Origin: Candidatus Fermentibacterota bacterium
Lineage (GTDB): Bacteria; Fermentibacterota; Fermentibacteria; Fermentibacterales; JCC-6
Length of the DNA: 41,631 bases
Direction of reading: 5' to 3'
Assembly (NCBI GenBank): GCA_030609965.1
Contig: JAUWSQ010000022.1
Location: forward strand, 1-41,631
Shown here piece by piece: positions 33,047-41,631 of the stretch. Position 1 is the first letter of the stretch; each line of letters begins with the position of its first letter. A program made the translations under genes and the position numbers. The notes under the pieces are model-generated. The model ran no database searches, was not told the origin of the DNA, and saw only the letters and a list, made by a program, of their open reading frames with translations.

Positions 33047-33612
33047 TGGCAAAAGCAGCAACTGGTAGAAGTCACAGAATCAGGCATGCATCGGAGCTTG
33101 ATCTCCTCCCGATCATGAACCTGTTCTGTGTAATAATACCATTTCTTCTTCTTAGCGCATCGTTTCTGGAGATAGCGATAATCGAGATGTCTCCGACCGA
33201 AGGTATCAGTACAGGAGCCGGAACTACCAGCCTCGCCCAGTCGGAAGAACAGCAGCTTCAGCCCAAGATAATCCTGACTAACGAGGAAATGTTCCTGGGC
33301 ACTGTATTCGGAACCAGGTCAATCAGTAGAGTGTTCCTGGAAGAAAGAAACGGGGATATGGTGAGCAGCTACGATTACGAGGCTTTATCTGATGCTCTTG
33401 AAGATTTCAGAGGAGAACTTGATACTTCTTTCCCAACCATTCCCGTGCACAAAATAACAATCCTTACAGTTGATGATGTCCGATACGATAACATTGTTAT
33501 GACAATAGATGTATGCGCTGATCATGATTTTAACCAGCCCGGCTTGCAGGTGGCAGCGTACAGCGTGCTTCAGAGGCAGATCCTTGCGGAAACAGGAGGT
33601 GTGTCACCATGA
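33046..33612 (+). CDS. ExbD/TolR-like subunit 1, Asn in place of the proton-carrying Asp
   Basis: A 188-residue protein with one N-terminal membrane helix and a periplasmic domain. SELDLLPIMNLFCVIIPFLL aligns with the ExbD signature DINVTPFIDVM: Pro22 aligns, and the essential Asp (Asp25 in E. coli ExbD) is Asn25 here, codon AAC at 33118-33120. It should therefore not carry protons by itself. The periplasmic part (KIILTNEEMFLGTVFG, IPVHKITILTVDDVRYDNIV) keeps the fold. It is longer than ExbD (about 140). It overlaps the stator gene by one base and the next ExbD-like gene by four (ATGA). It probably pairs with the second subunit. Confidence 0.87.
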   Translation: MAKAATGRSHRIRHASELDLLPIMNLFCVIIPFLLLSASFLEIAIIEMSPTEGISTGAGTTSLAQSEEQQLQPKIILTNEEMFLGTVFGTRSISRVFLEERNGDMVSSYDYEALSDALEDFRGELDTSFPTIPVHKITILTVDDVRYDNIVMTIDVCADHDFNQPGLQVAAYSVLQRQILAETGGVSP

Positions 33613-34145
33613 GCGCACCAACCAAACGCCATGTTCCTCTTACACTGGGACACAAGAAGAACAAGGCAAGTATCAGAGGCAAGGATAAGAAAGTAACACT
33701 GAATCTTACATCAATGATTGATATGTTCACGATTCTGGTTGTCTTTCTCCTTAAAAGCTACAGTGCTGAGGGACAAATCGTTACACTCAGCGACGCGCTT
33801 ACTCTGCCCGAGTCAAGATCGGAACAGAAAATCGAGCTGAACCTTGAGATAATCGTGACGAACGATGCAATAATCGTAGACGGGGAACCTATAGTATACG
33901 TAGACGAGTCACTACTCAGTGAAGGCAATCCAATTCCTGTCCTTGTGGAAAGACTTTCTGATCATTTGGAATATACCAGGCTGATGCGTGGTATCACAGA
34001 TGAGACAGAAATGAAGGTTAACATTCAGGGAGACGTCGCAACCCGGGCAATTCTTCTTCAGAGGGTCATGAGCAGCTGCGCCCAGGCAGGTTACGCCACC
34101 CAGAATCTGGCCGTAATCAAGGTGGAAGGTGGCGATGAAGAATGA
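33609..34145 (+). CDS. ExbD/TolR-like subunit 2, Asp retained
   Basis: A 178-residue protein. The basic N-terminus (GHKKNKASIRGKDKK) is cytoplasmic. The helix LNLTSMIDMFTILVVFLLKS keeps the essential acid as Asp38 (codon 33720-33722), in the family context xxSMIDMxxxLxxFLL. The periplasmic domain (IIVTNDAIIVDGEPIVYVDE and VNIQGDVATRAILLQRVMSS) has the ExbD/TolR beta-alpha order ending in the vxIxaD..t.y..v...m..c..aG pattern. It is the only one of the two subunits able to carry a proton in the usual manner. It overlaps both neighbours by four bases, so all are translated together. Confidence 0.92.
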   Translation: MSAPTKRHVPLTLGHKKNKASIRGKDKKVTLNLTSMIDMFTILVVFLLKSYSAEGQIVTLSDALTLPESRSEQKIELNLEIIVTNDAIIVDGEPIVYVDESLLSEGNPIPVLVERLSDHLEYTRLMRGITDETEMKVNIQGDVATRAILLQRVMSSCAQAGYATQNLAVIKVEGGDEE

Positions 34146-36001
34146 CACCTGCAAAGGAAGATGAAAAAAAAGTATTTGCGATTGCCATCATGCGGGACGG
34201 CAAAGTCGTTGGCAAACTGATTCCCGGTAAGGAACCTGTAAGACTTGGTACAGGGTACAATAACAACATAGTTGTTGAGGGAAACAATCTGCCCGAGAGC
34301 ATGGTATTTATAACTCCCGGTGAGGATGACGAAACCTGGATTCTGAGGCTCTCAGACAACATGGACGCAACCATCGAGTCGGAAGACGGAGCGATCCTGA
34401 AATTCACCGACCTCCGGGATCTTGGCATCTTCCCGGTTGACCCTGACGGATTCTATCTTCTCAACATAAAATACCTCGATCAGGGGCAGATAACAGCCGG
34501 CCACTTCCTTATTCATTTCGGGTTCATCGCTCCAGTAAAGGAAGAGGCTAAACAGCCGAAGAAGAAACAGAAGGTTGAACAGGTCGGGAAGAAGAAAGAA
34601 GAAAAACCGGATAATCGGATTCTTAAGATAGTAATTGAAAGCCCTGACGGGAAAACGGAACTGTTGCCTAATGCTGGCCTGATGACGGTCGGAGAAGCCG
34701 AATACAATACGGTAACCGCGAAGAATGTAGGTCTGCCCAGAATACATACACTTCTTGAACCGCAGGATAACAAGTATATCCTGAGATTGATACCCGGAAT
34801 CAAGGGCGGAGTAGAGGTTAAAGGAAGTGTTCTGCCCTTCCATACTCTGATCGAGCGCAATCTAATGCAGCAGGATAAATCGGACGATACCTATACATGG
34901 GTTTTCGATAAGGGAGTCAGCGGTATCTTCACTCTTGGCAGCATTGAGGTCTTCTTCAGTTTTGTAGACCCTCCAAAAGCCAGAAAAAAATCCAAACCCA
35001 AACCTTCGGTTCCCAGGAAGAAGTACAAAGCTCCTGATTACAACTGGGAAAATTTCGCAGCCAGACCCCATGATGGATTGGCAATGAAGGGAAACCGTGA
35101 GGAATCCAGCAGGATTGCCTTAGTCCTCGGACTTGGCCTCGCAATTGCCCTTCTGACAGGTGCTGTCTTTGACAGGTTCGTTACGGTAGTCCACGAAACC
35201 AAGGAACAGAAGCTTCGAAGTGCTCCAACCGCCCGCGTGGCAACACTTGCCAGCCAGACCAGAACCCAGGGGATCGGTGAGGAGATCGTGGCGGATATGA
35301 ACATTGGTGAGGAAACGGTGCAGGTTGGTACAGGAGGAGGCGGGCCAGCCGGAGGCGGAGGCGAGGGAAGCGGTGTTTCCGACGGCCAGGCCGCAGGTGA
35401 GGCCGTCCTTCAGAGTATCGGATTTGCTGCGTATGGAACTGGAGGTAGCGGTGGTTCTGCAGGTATAGCAACCGACCTTCAATCAGCTGCTGCCACAGGG
35501 GCCGGGCTCGCATCCGGAGGCGGCGGGGAAGCCGTTATAGCTGGAGCCGGCGGAGGAGGTTCAGGAGGCATCAGCGGTCTTATTGGAAACGGTGGAGGTC
35601 CCAGCGCAAATATAGAGGGAGTATCCTCAAGTGAAGTAGAGGCTGTTCACAGAGCAGCAGATGTTTCCTTCTCTGCGCATTCATCGAGTTCGGAGATTGG
35701 TGTTCAGGGACGAACCATGAATGATATCCGGCGGAAGACAAACATGATCATAATGCGGATCAAGCGTGCGTACGAAGATCTTCTGCGAAGTAATCCCACT
35801 GCAGCTGGTACCATCAGCGTCAGTTTCTCGATAACACCGGGTGGCTCCGTTGTTGGAGTAAGTGTCTCAGCTCCTGGCAATCTTTCATCCCTGACAGCTT
35901 CGGTGCAGGCCGCTGTGCAATCACTGAACTTCGGATCATCAAGTGAACAGATAGATAATATTCCTACCGGTGTTACACTTAACCTTGTTCCACCAGAGTA
36001 G
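34142..36001 (+). CDS. Tandem FHA-like domains - TM - Gly-rich linker - AgmX/TonB-like C-terminus
   Basis: A 619-residue inner-membrane protein. Domain 1 (about 8-125) and domain 2 (about 160-278) are FHA-like beta sandwiches (KLIPGKEPVRLGTGYNNNIV; LLPNAGLMTVGEAEYNTVTA), cytoplasmic by topology, without all canonical FHA phosphothreonine residues (no clear GR..S..H). A Lys/Pro-rich segment (about 278-300) leads to one TM helix (about 324-347, RIALVLGLGLAIALLTGAVF). Then come a periplasmic Gly-rich linker (about 395-490) and a C-terminal TonB/AgmX-PglI-like domain (about 525-619: NMIIMRIKRAYEDLLRSNPT, GTISVSFSITPGGSVVGVSV). It probably receives motion from the stator and reaches the outer membrane. 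Last gene of the operon. Confidence 0.85.
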   Translation: MTPAKEDEKKVFAIAIMRDGKVVGKLIPGKEPVRLGTGYNNNIVVEGNNLPESMVFITPGEDDETWILRLSDNMDATIESEDGAILKFTDLRDLGIFPVDPDGFYLLNIKYLDQGQITAGHFLIHFGFIAPVKEEAKQPKKKQKVEQVGKKKEEKPDNRILKIVIESPDGKTELLPNAGLMTVGEAEYNTVTAKNVGLPRIHTLLEPQDNKYILRLIPGIKGGVEVKGSVLPFHTLIERNLMQQDKSDDTYTWVFDKGVSGIFTLGSIEVFFSFVDPPKARKKSKPKPSVPRKKYKAPDYNWENFAARPHDGLAMKGNREESSRIALVLGLGLAIALLTGAVFDRFVTVVHETKEQKLRSAPTARVATLASQTRTQGIGEEIVADMNIGEETVQVGTGGGGPAGGGGEGSGVSDGQAAGEAVLQSIGFAAYGTGGSGGSAGIATDLQSAAATGAGLASGGGGEAVIAGAGGGGSGGISGLIGNGGGPSANIEGVSSSEVEAVHRAADVSFSAHSSSSEIGVQGRTMNDIRRKTNMIIMRIKRAYEDLLRSNPTAAGTISVSFSITPGGSVVGVSVSAPGNLSSLTASVQAAVQSLNFGSSSEQIDNIPTGVTLNLVPPE

Positions 36002-36024
36002 TAAATAGGGTAAATAAAATAGGG

Positions 36025-36075
36025 TAAATAGGGACGGAGGTAATTAGATTTCTTAATTACCTCCGTCCCTATTTA
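36025..36075. repeat. Large palindromic repeat, copy 1 (REP-like)
   Basis: Arms 36025-36046 and 36054-36075 are 22-bp perfect inverted repeats around a 7-nt loop (gatttct), with core AGGGACGGAGGTAATTA. A second copy lies at 39914-39963 with the loop reverse-complemented. Extra partial units flank it: AAATAGGG repeats at about 36002-36030, and a right-arm fragment CTCCGTCCCTATTT at about 36079-36092. Such elements sit between convergent genes and may come from REP-type elements moved by a Y1 transposase elsewhere in the genome. Confidence 0.85.
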
Positions 36076-36096
36076 CCCCTCCGTCCCTATTTGAGA

Positions 36097-36124
36097 GAAA
36101 CCCCGGGCATTTGCCCGGGGTTTC
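36097..36124. terminator. Bidirectional terminator between the operon and groEL
   Basis: GAAACCCCGGGCA (36097-36109) and TGCCCGGGGTTTC (36112-36124) form a 13-bp stem with a tiny loop. A-rich flank on the left and T-rich flank on the right (TTTCTTCT) allow use from both strands, fitting convergent genes ending at 36001 (plus) and 36153 (minus). Confidence 0.85.
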
Positions 36125-36152
36125 TTCTATAGCGGACAGGAAGTTTCTATTT

Positions 36153-37790
<1,638 letters not shown>

Positions 37791-37804
37791 TTATAACCTC
37801 CTGG

Positions 37805-38107
37805 TTACCTGTTCAGTATGGCAAGGATATCATCCTCGCGCACAATAACATATTCATCATCCAGTACTTTAACTTCCGTACCGGAGTACTTACCTATAAG
37901 AACGCGATCTCCCTTTTTAACAAGAGGAACCAGGAAGCCGTCTCCATTTTCATTTCTTTTACCCTGTCCGACAGCTTCAACGATACCCTCAAGGGGTTTT
38001 TCCTTTGCGGTATCGGGGATAACAATACCACCTTTTACTGTTTCTTTCGGCTCTTCCCGTTTGATCAGTACACGGTCGAAGAGCGGGCGAATTGCATTTT
38101 CACCCAT
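37805..38107 (-). CDS. groS: Co-chaperonin GroES (Hsp10)
   Basis: A 100-residue co-chaperonin that caps GroEL. It shows IRPLFDRVLIKREEPKETVK with the mobile loop GGIVIPDTAKEKPLEG, and ends GTEVKVLDDEYVIVREDDIL. GGGAG lies seven bases before ATG 38107. No CIRCE element (TTAGCACTC-N9-GAGTGCTAA) is visible upstream, so HrcA control is not evident. Confidence 0.97.
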   Translation of the reverse strand: MGENAIRPLFDRVLIKREEPKETVKGGIVIPDTAKEKPLEGIVEAVGQGKRNENGDGFLVPLVKKGDRVLIGKYSGTEVKVLDDEYVIVREDDILAILNR

Positions 38108-38119
38108 GTGTTTTCTCCC

Positions 38120-38148
38120 ATTCTAAGTTAGGTTAATGGACATTTCAA
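38120..38148 (-). promoter_or_regulatory. Possible groESL promoter
   Basis: On the minus strand TTGAAA (complement of 38143-38148), a 17-nt spacer and TAGAAT (complement of 38120-38125) are near-consensus. The -10 box lies only 12 bases before the groES ATG, so transcription would start after the Shine-Dalgarno sequence, which speaks against it. The rest of 38149-38399 has no clear gene. A 61-codon frame at 38204-38389 lacks a ribosome site and looks spurious. Confidence 0.3.
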
Positions 38149-38399
38149 AATTTCGCAGTCTTAGCTAAAGCAAGGTAAATGCCAACTGCCGGGCCAACCT
38201 GATATGAATAGTAGAATGACTTACAGCACAGTGTTATATGGGTATATCTGCTATCGGGCGCAGCAGGTGAAGAAGTCCCATCGGGTATTCATGAGTCAGA
38301 ATGACACATTCCAGGGTACGGCTTGTATTATTTTACGGGAAAAGCTGTATATTCAGCGGGTTGAATTGAATGAATCTTTCCTTAGTTGACGGAGATTGT

Positions 38400-39920
38400 A
38401 TGGACAGGGTTACTATTGGAACAGAAGGAACAGATCTGGAGCAGGTACTGAGAATTACCGAAGGCGCCTCTGCTGCATTATCGGAAGATGCCAGGCTTGC
38501 TGTAAGGAAATCGCGAGAAAGGACTGAAGAAGTAGTTAGCAGCGGTAAGCCTGTCTACGGAGTAAATACCGGGTTCGGAAGGCTTGCCAATTCAATCGTG
38601 AGTTCAGACAAACTGGATCTTCTGCAGAAGAACCTGTTGCTCAGCCATGCCTGCGGTACCGGTCCGATCTGTTCAAGATCCGTTACAAGAGTGATGATGT
38701 TCCTGAGGATAGCATCTCTGGCCAGGGGAAGATCCGGCATTCGCGAGCAGACACTTGATCAGATGCTTGCAATCCTGGGCAGCGATATTTATCCGGCAGT
38801 TCCCATCAAAGGATCTCTCGGTGCATCCGGTGACCTTGCCCCCCTTGCTCATCTGAGCCTCCCGCTGATAGGGGAGGGCAAGTGTGTGGATTCAGGTGAA
38901 ATTATTACAGGGGCCCAGGCCCTCAACAGGATTGGATTAAAGCCTGTTTCGCTTGGAGCCAAGGAGGGGCTTGCCCTTATTAACGGTACCCAGACAATGA
39001 CAGCCGTTACATCACTGGCGTACATCGAAGCATGCAGATTGGCGGATGCCGCGGATGCAGCAGCAGCGATGTCTCTTGAAGTGCTGCTGGGCACAACGCT
39101 GCCTTTGGGCAGGGAACTGATAAACCTCAGACCTCACAGGGGCGCAATCGAAACCGCAGAAAATCTTCGGTCTCTCATCCAGGACAGTGAGATCCTGCTG
39201 TCGCATAAAGCCTGCGAAAAGGTTCAGGATGCTTACTCGCTCAGGTGTGTTCCCCAGGTTCACGGAGCAACCAGAGATGCCCTGCGCTACATTGAGTCGG
39301 TCCTGTCGGTGGAGCTTTCGTCGGTAACCGATAACCCCCTTCTGATGGAAGACGGCACCTTTGTGAGCGGCGGTAATTTTCACGGGCAGCCTGTAGCCTT
39401 TGCTGCAGATCACCTGTCCCTTTGCGTTGCTGAGCTTGCTGACATATCCGAAAGGCGGATCGAAAGGCTCCTTAATCCGGATCTCAGCGGGTTACCCGCT
39501 TTCCTTTCTCCCGATCCAGGAATTAACTCCGGTTTCATGATAGCTCAGTACACCGCCGCCGCCCTCGTAAGCGAGAACAAAGTTCTGGCACATCCTGCAA
39601 GCGTGGACAGTATCCCTGTGAGCGGCTCACAGGAAGATCATGTATCCATGGGCACTACGGCTGCTTACCAGGCTCTGAGCGTACTTGAGAATTCAACCCA
39701 TGTAATCGCTACAGAGCTTGTCTGTGCGGCCCAGGCCGCGGAGTTCATACACCGGGGCAGACATGGCCGCGGAACGTGCAGAATCTACAAAGCTATCCGT
39801 GATAAGGTTGAACCGCTGGGTGAGGACAGGCAGTTCGTCGAAGATATCGAAGCTGTTGCGGAAATGGTTTCATCCGGTGTGTTCAGCGAAATACTGAGTT
39901 TAATCAGGGACGGTAAATAG
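38400..39920 (+). CDS. hutH: Histidine ammonia-lyase
   Basis: A 506-residue enzyme that deaminates histidine to urocanate, the first step of histidine breakdown. The start ATG 38400 has GGAG five bases upstream; ATG 38370 lacks one. GSLGASGDLAPLAHLSL contains the Ala-Ser-Gly that cyclises to the MIO cofactor. Other family segments are YGVNTGFGRLA, SLRCVPQVHGATRDA, SSVTDNPLLMEDGTFVSGGN FHG and SIPVSGSQEDHVSMGTTAA. With ftcD at 18.8-20.5 kb it implies a complete Hut route using a formimino transfer to folate; hutU/hutI are not nearby. Its stop codon TAG lies inside the left arm of palindrome copy 2. Confidence 0.97.
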   Translation: MDRVTIGTEGTDLEQVLRITEGASAALSEDARLAVRKSRERTEEVVSSGKPVYGVNTGFGRLANSIVSSDKLDLLQKNLLLSHACGTGPICSRSVTRVMMFLRIASLARGRSGIREQTLDQMLAILGSDIYPAVPIKGSLGASGDLAPLAHLSLPLIGEGKCVDSGEIITGAQALNRIGLKPVSLGAKEGLALINGTQTMTAVTSLAYIEACRLADAADAAAAMSLEVLLGTTLPLGRELINLRPHRGAIETAENLRSLIQDSEILLSHKACEKVQDAYSLRCVPQVHGATRDALRYIESVLSVELSSVTDNPLLMEDGTFVSGGNFHGQPVAFAADHLSLCVAELADISERRIERLLNPDLSGLPAFLSPDPGINSGFMIAQYTAAALVSENKVLAHPASVDSIPVSGSQEDHVSMGTTAAYQALSVLENSTHVIATELVCAAQAAEFIHRGRHGRGTCRIYKAIRDKVEPLGEDRQFVEDIEAVAEMVSSGVFSEILSLIRDGK

Positions 39921-39963
39921 GGACGGAGGTAATTAAGAAATCTAATTACCTCCGTCCCTATTA
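39914..39963. repeat. Large palindromic repeat, copy 2 (REP-like), inverted relative to copy 1
   Basis: Arms 39916-39935 and 39943-39962 form a 20-bp perfect stem around loop agaaatc, the reverse complement of the loop in copy 1. The left arm includes the hutH stop codon, so the element either provided or replaced the end of hutH. It may also end hutH transcription before the flavodoxin gene (14 bases further on). Confidence 0.85.
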
Positions 39964-39976
39964 GAAAAGAGTAATT

Positions 39977-40522
39977 ATGAAATCAGTAGTTGTGTACAGT
40001 TCAATTACCGGATTTACCAGAAAATATGCGGAATGGATCGCAGACGATCTGAACTGTGATATTCTCAGTGTCAAGGATGCAACAATAGAGAAATTGCTTA
40101 AATATGATACTGTCATTTACGGCGGCAGTCTTCATGCAGCAGGTATTACGGGAATTAAAATTATAAAGAACAATTGGCGCAAATTGACCGGAAAGAATCT
40201 TGTCATATTCGCAACAGGAGCCTCTCCGTACAAAGAAAAAATACTGGACGAGATCAGAGAAAAAAACTTTACACCCGAGGAACAAAAGCAGGTTAAGGTA
40301 TTTTACTTAAGGGGAGGATTCGACTTTTCCAGGCTCAATTTCATAAATAAAGTATTGATGTCCCTTTTTAAATGGTCGATATTATTAAAGCCAGAGAAAA
40401 AAAGAACACCAGATGAAATCGGTATGCTCGCATGCTATGCAAACCCTGTGGATTACACAAATAAAGAAAAATGCAGAGAAATTGTGGATTATGTCAAATG
40501 CATCGCTGACGATCAATTGTAA
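39977..40522 (+). CDS. Flavodoxin-domain protein (HemG-like long-chain flavodoxin)
   Basis: A 181-residue protein. VVVYSSITGFTRKYAEWIAD is the FMN phosphate-binding loop ([ST]xTGxT) at the N-terminus. TVIYGGSLHAAGITGIK and LVIFATGASPYKEKILDEI are the second and third flavodoxin strands with loops. The C-terminal 60 residues have the hydrophobic FINKVLMSLFKWSILLKPEK seen in flavodoxin-domain proteins of anaerobes (menaquinone-dependent protoporphyrinogen-oxidase-like). The gene is clearly more AT-rich than its neighbours and uses AAA/ATA codons heavily, hinting at recent acquisition. It follows palindrome copy 2. Confidence 0.88.
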   Translation: MKSVVVYSSITGFTRKYAEWIADDLNCDILSVKDATIEKLLKYDTVIYGGSLHAAGITGIKIIKNNWRKLTGKNLVIFATGASPYKEKILDEIREKNFTPEEQKQVKVFYLRGGFDFSRLNFINKVLMSLFKWSILLKPEKKRTPDEIGMLACYANPVDYTNKEKCREIVDYVKCIADDQL

Positions 40523-40650
40523 GACATTGGGTGACAACCAGATAGAAGTTATATTATCTTCATATTACTGTTAATCAGCACTATATGGAATTGACAAAGT
40601 GCAGTATTGGGATACTAGTGAATTCACATCTTTATTTATTGATCGTTAAG

Positions 40651-41631
40651 TCACAGCTTCACGAACCTCACTGTAGCTGACATCTCTTCAATTACACCTC
40701 GAATGATGTAAGTTCCGGTGGGAGCTTCATGCCCGGATGAATCACAGCCATCCCAGATGAAGGTACTTCCATTCCGCTCAGACAGTACTCGAACAACCTT
40801 ACCTGAAAGATCGTAAACAAAAAGTTCAACATCCTCAGCATATAAAGTGGGAACCACAATGGATACTCCTCCAGCAGAAGGGTTGGGAACCGCGATGATT
40901 AGAAATTCTTCACCACTAGAACCACCTTCGATCCCCATGCTGCTCCAGTAGAAACGCACCTCATCAAGAACAGGTGTTCCGAAACGGCTCTCAGTGGTCA
41001 TGCCCACCCTGTACTGAATGTACCTGTGTGTACTGTCAATGTAACCGACAAGACTACCCGGTTCGAATATGGTATCGCACCAGATGCCCATGTTCTCCCA
41101 GTCGTTTGAACTCTTCATCTGGAAGAACAGATCAGTTCCCGCCGGTTCCGTAGCTGTCCAGCCTATACTGTCCCAGTGTGGGTAACCAACAACATCGAGT
41201 ATGGAGGATTCCAGCCAACCGGACGAATAACCTGATATCTCATGCCAGGATACCTCAGCACCACCGGTTGCTCCGGCAAGAATATCGATAAATCCGTCAT
41301 CGTTGAAATCGGCAACGTCAACATCTTCAAACCACCAGCCAGACTTGAGAAGGTATACTGCCCACTCTGTGCCTGTTCCATCCAGGTTTTGGTAAAGGAA
41401 CAGCTGATTGTCCTCATATACTGCTACAAGAATATCAACAAAACCGTCATCGGTTACATCAGCAGCATGTACTCCGCGGGGGTATTCAGAGTTCGAAAGC
41501 AGGATATGTTCTTCCCAGCTTGTGCAGGAACCGTCAAGATTCTCGAACCAGCTTACCTGTTTTTCTTCCCAGGTAGCGCAGACCACATCAAAATCACCAT
41601 CACCATCTATATCCGCAGCGTGTACTGATCG
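40651..41631 (-). CDS. Secreted FG-GAP/VCBS protein with FlgD/T9SS-like C-terminal tail (5' end outside window)
   Basis: The frame continues without a stop to the right edge of the window (an added SVHAADIDGDGDFDVVCAT), so the gene is truncated by the window and the GTG at 41586 is not its start. At least three FG-GAP/VCBS calcium repeats are visible (DIDGDGDFDVV, DVTDDGFVDILVA, DFNDDGFIDILAG). A jelly-roll-like part and a C-terminal domain of about 85 residues follow (VPNPSAGGVSIVVP, LFVYDLSGKVVRVLSERNGS, TGTYIIRGVIEE), typical of FlgD-Ig or Por/type IX sorting tails. It suggests a type IX-like secretion route in this organism; no por genes are in the window. Confidence 0.87.
   Translation of the reverse strand, partial: RSVHAADIDGDGDFDVVCATWEEKQVSWFENLDGSCTSWEEHILLSNSEYPRGVHAADVTDDGFVDILVAVYEDNQLFLYQNLDGTGTEWAVYLLKSGWWFEDVDVADFNDDGFIDILAGATGGAEVSWHEISGYSSGWLESSILDVVGYPHWDSIGWTATEPAGTDLFFQMKSSNDWENMGIWCDTIFEPGSLVGYIDSTHRYIQYRVGMTTESRFGTPVLDEVRFYWSSMGIEGGSSGEEFLIIAVPNPSAGGVSIVVPTLYAEDVELFVYDLSGKVVRVLSERNGSTFIWDGCDSSGHEAPTGTYIIRGVIEEMSATVRFVKL

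Noticed and set aside
36001-36095. Repeated AAATAGGG and CCGTCCCTATTT units as a CRISPR-like array
   Set aside because: Units are adjacent or overlapping, with no regular unique spacers; explained by the palindromic repeat and partial copies.
38108-38200. CIRCE operator ahead of groES
   Set aside because: Only a loose TTAGCTAAAGC resemblance; no TTAGCACTC-N9-GAGTGCTAA inverted repeat.
38204-38389. 61-codon frame between groES and hutH
   Set aside because: No ribosome site, no recognisable protein features, and it overlaps the hutH leader.
40591-40618. TTGACA-N16-TACTAG as a plus-strand promoter
   Set aside because: It would point into the end of a convergent gene with no plus-strand gene after it; the -10 match is weak. 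An antisense RNA cannot be excluded.

Overview
The window looks like a chromosomal segment of an uncultured Gram-negative bacterium. Signs of an outer membrane are signal-peptide beta-barrels, a lipoprotein with a lipobox and a TonB/ExbB/ExbD-type operon. The large secreted VCBS/FG-GAP beta-propeller proteins, one with a FlgD/T9SS-like C-terminal tail, and the giant TPR protein fit the Fibrobacterota-Chlorobiota-Bacteroidota neighbourhood or a candidate phylum near it. That placement is inferred from gene style, not from a marker phylogeny. No rRNA, tRNA or CRISPR was seen.

Layout. (1) 1-3165 is an accessory region that reads as a piece of a mobile integron cassette array. It has the 3' end of one cassette gene, an attC-like site split by a complete group II intron with its reverse transcriptase, a hicAB toxin-antitoxin cassette with its own promoter and operator, a second intact attC-like site, and a truncated radical-SAM gene running into debris of another gene. 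(2) 3225-7595 holds a small beta-barrel gene, a 414-bp stretch of doubtful coding content, a PrsW-type intramembrane protease, and an Rrf2 regulator divergent from hcp (hybrid-cluster protein) plus a cupin. (3) 7607-12980 holds a beta-propeller lipoprotein (minus), then tldD, tldE/pmbA and a geranylgeranyl-reductase-type flavoprotein. (4) 13023-20513 is a tight minus-strand operon: ftcD, transketolase, and a 1274-residue protein with two cyclase domains, an AAA ATPase and TPRs, the order seen in animal soluble adenylyl cyclase. (5) 20629-25960 holds a GH84-type glycosidase overlapping a double-domain ThyX-like gene, convergent with a large VCBS/FG-GAP exoprotein. (6) 26163-36001 is a seven-gene plus-strand operon: beta-barrel with coiled coil, 1511-residue TPR protein, small membrane protein, ExbB/TolQ/MotA-type stator, two ExbD/TolR-like proteins, and a protein with two FHA-like domains, one membrane helix and an AgmX/TonB-like C-terminus. 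It ends at a large palindrome and a terminator shared with convergent groEL. (7) 36153-41631 holds groES-groEL, hutH, a second inverted copy of the palindrome, a flavodoxin-like gene and the 3' part of a secreted FG-GAP protein.

The strongest candidate for a little-described system is the 26-36 kb operon. It has the full part list of a proton-driven envelope machine (outer-membrane part, TPR scaffold, stator, TonB-like arm with FHA-like input), but one of its two ExbD-like subunits has Asn where the proton-carrying Asp should be. A run of nine G at the end of the TPR gene would fuse it to the next gene after a -1 frameshift. The second strong signal is the integron context at the left edge: hicAB lies between two attC-like hairpins whose extrahelical bases are on the same side, and a group II intron has broken the 3' core box of the first. 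hutH and ftcD imply histidine breakdown, but hutU and hutI are not in the window.
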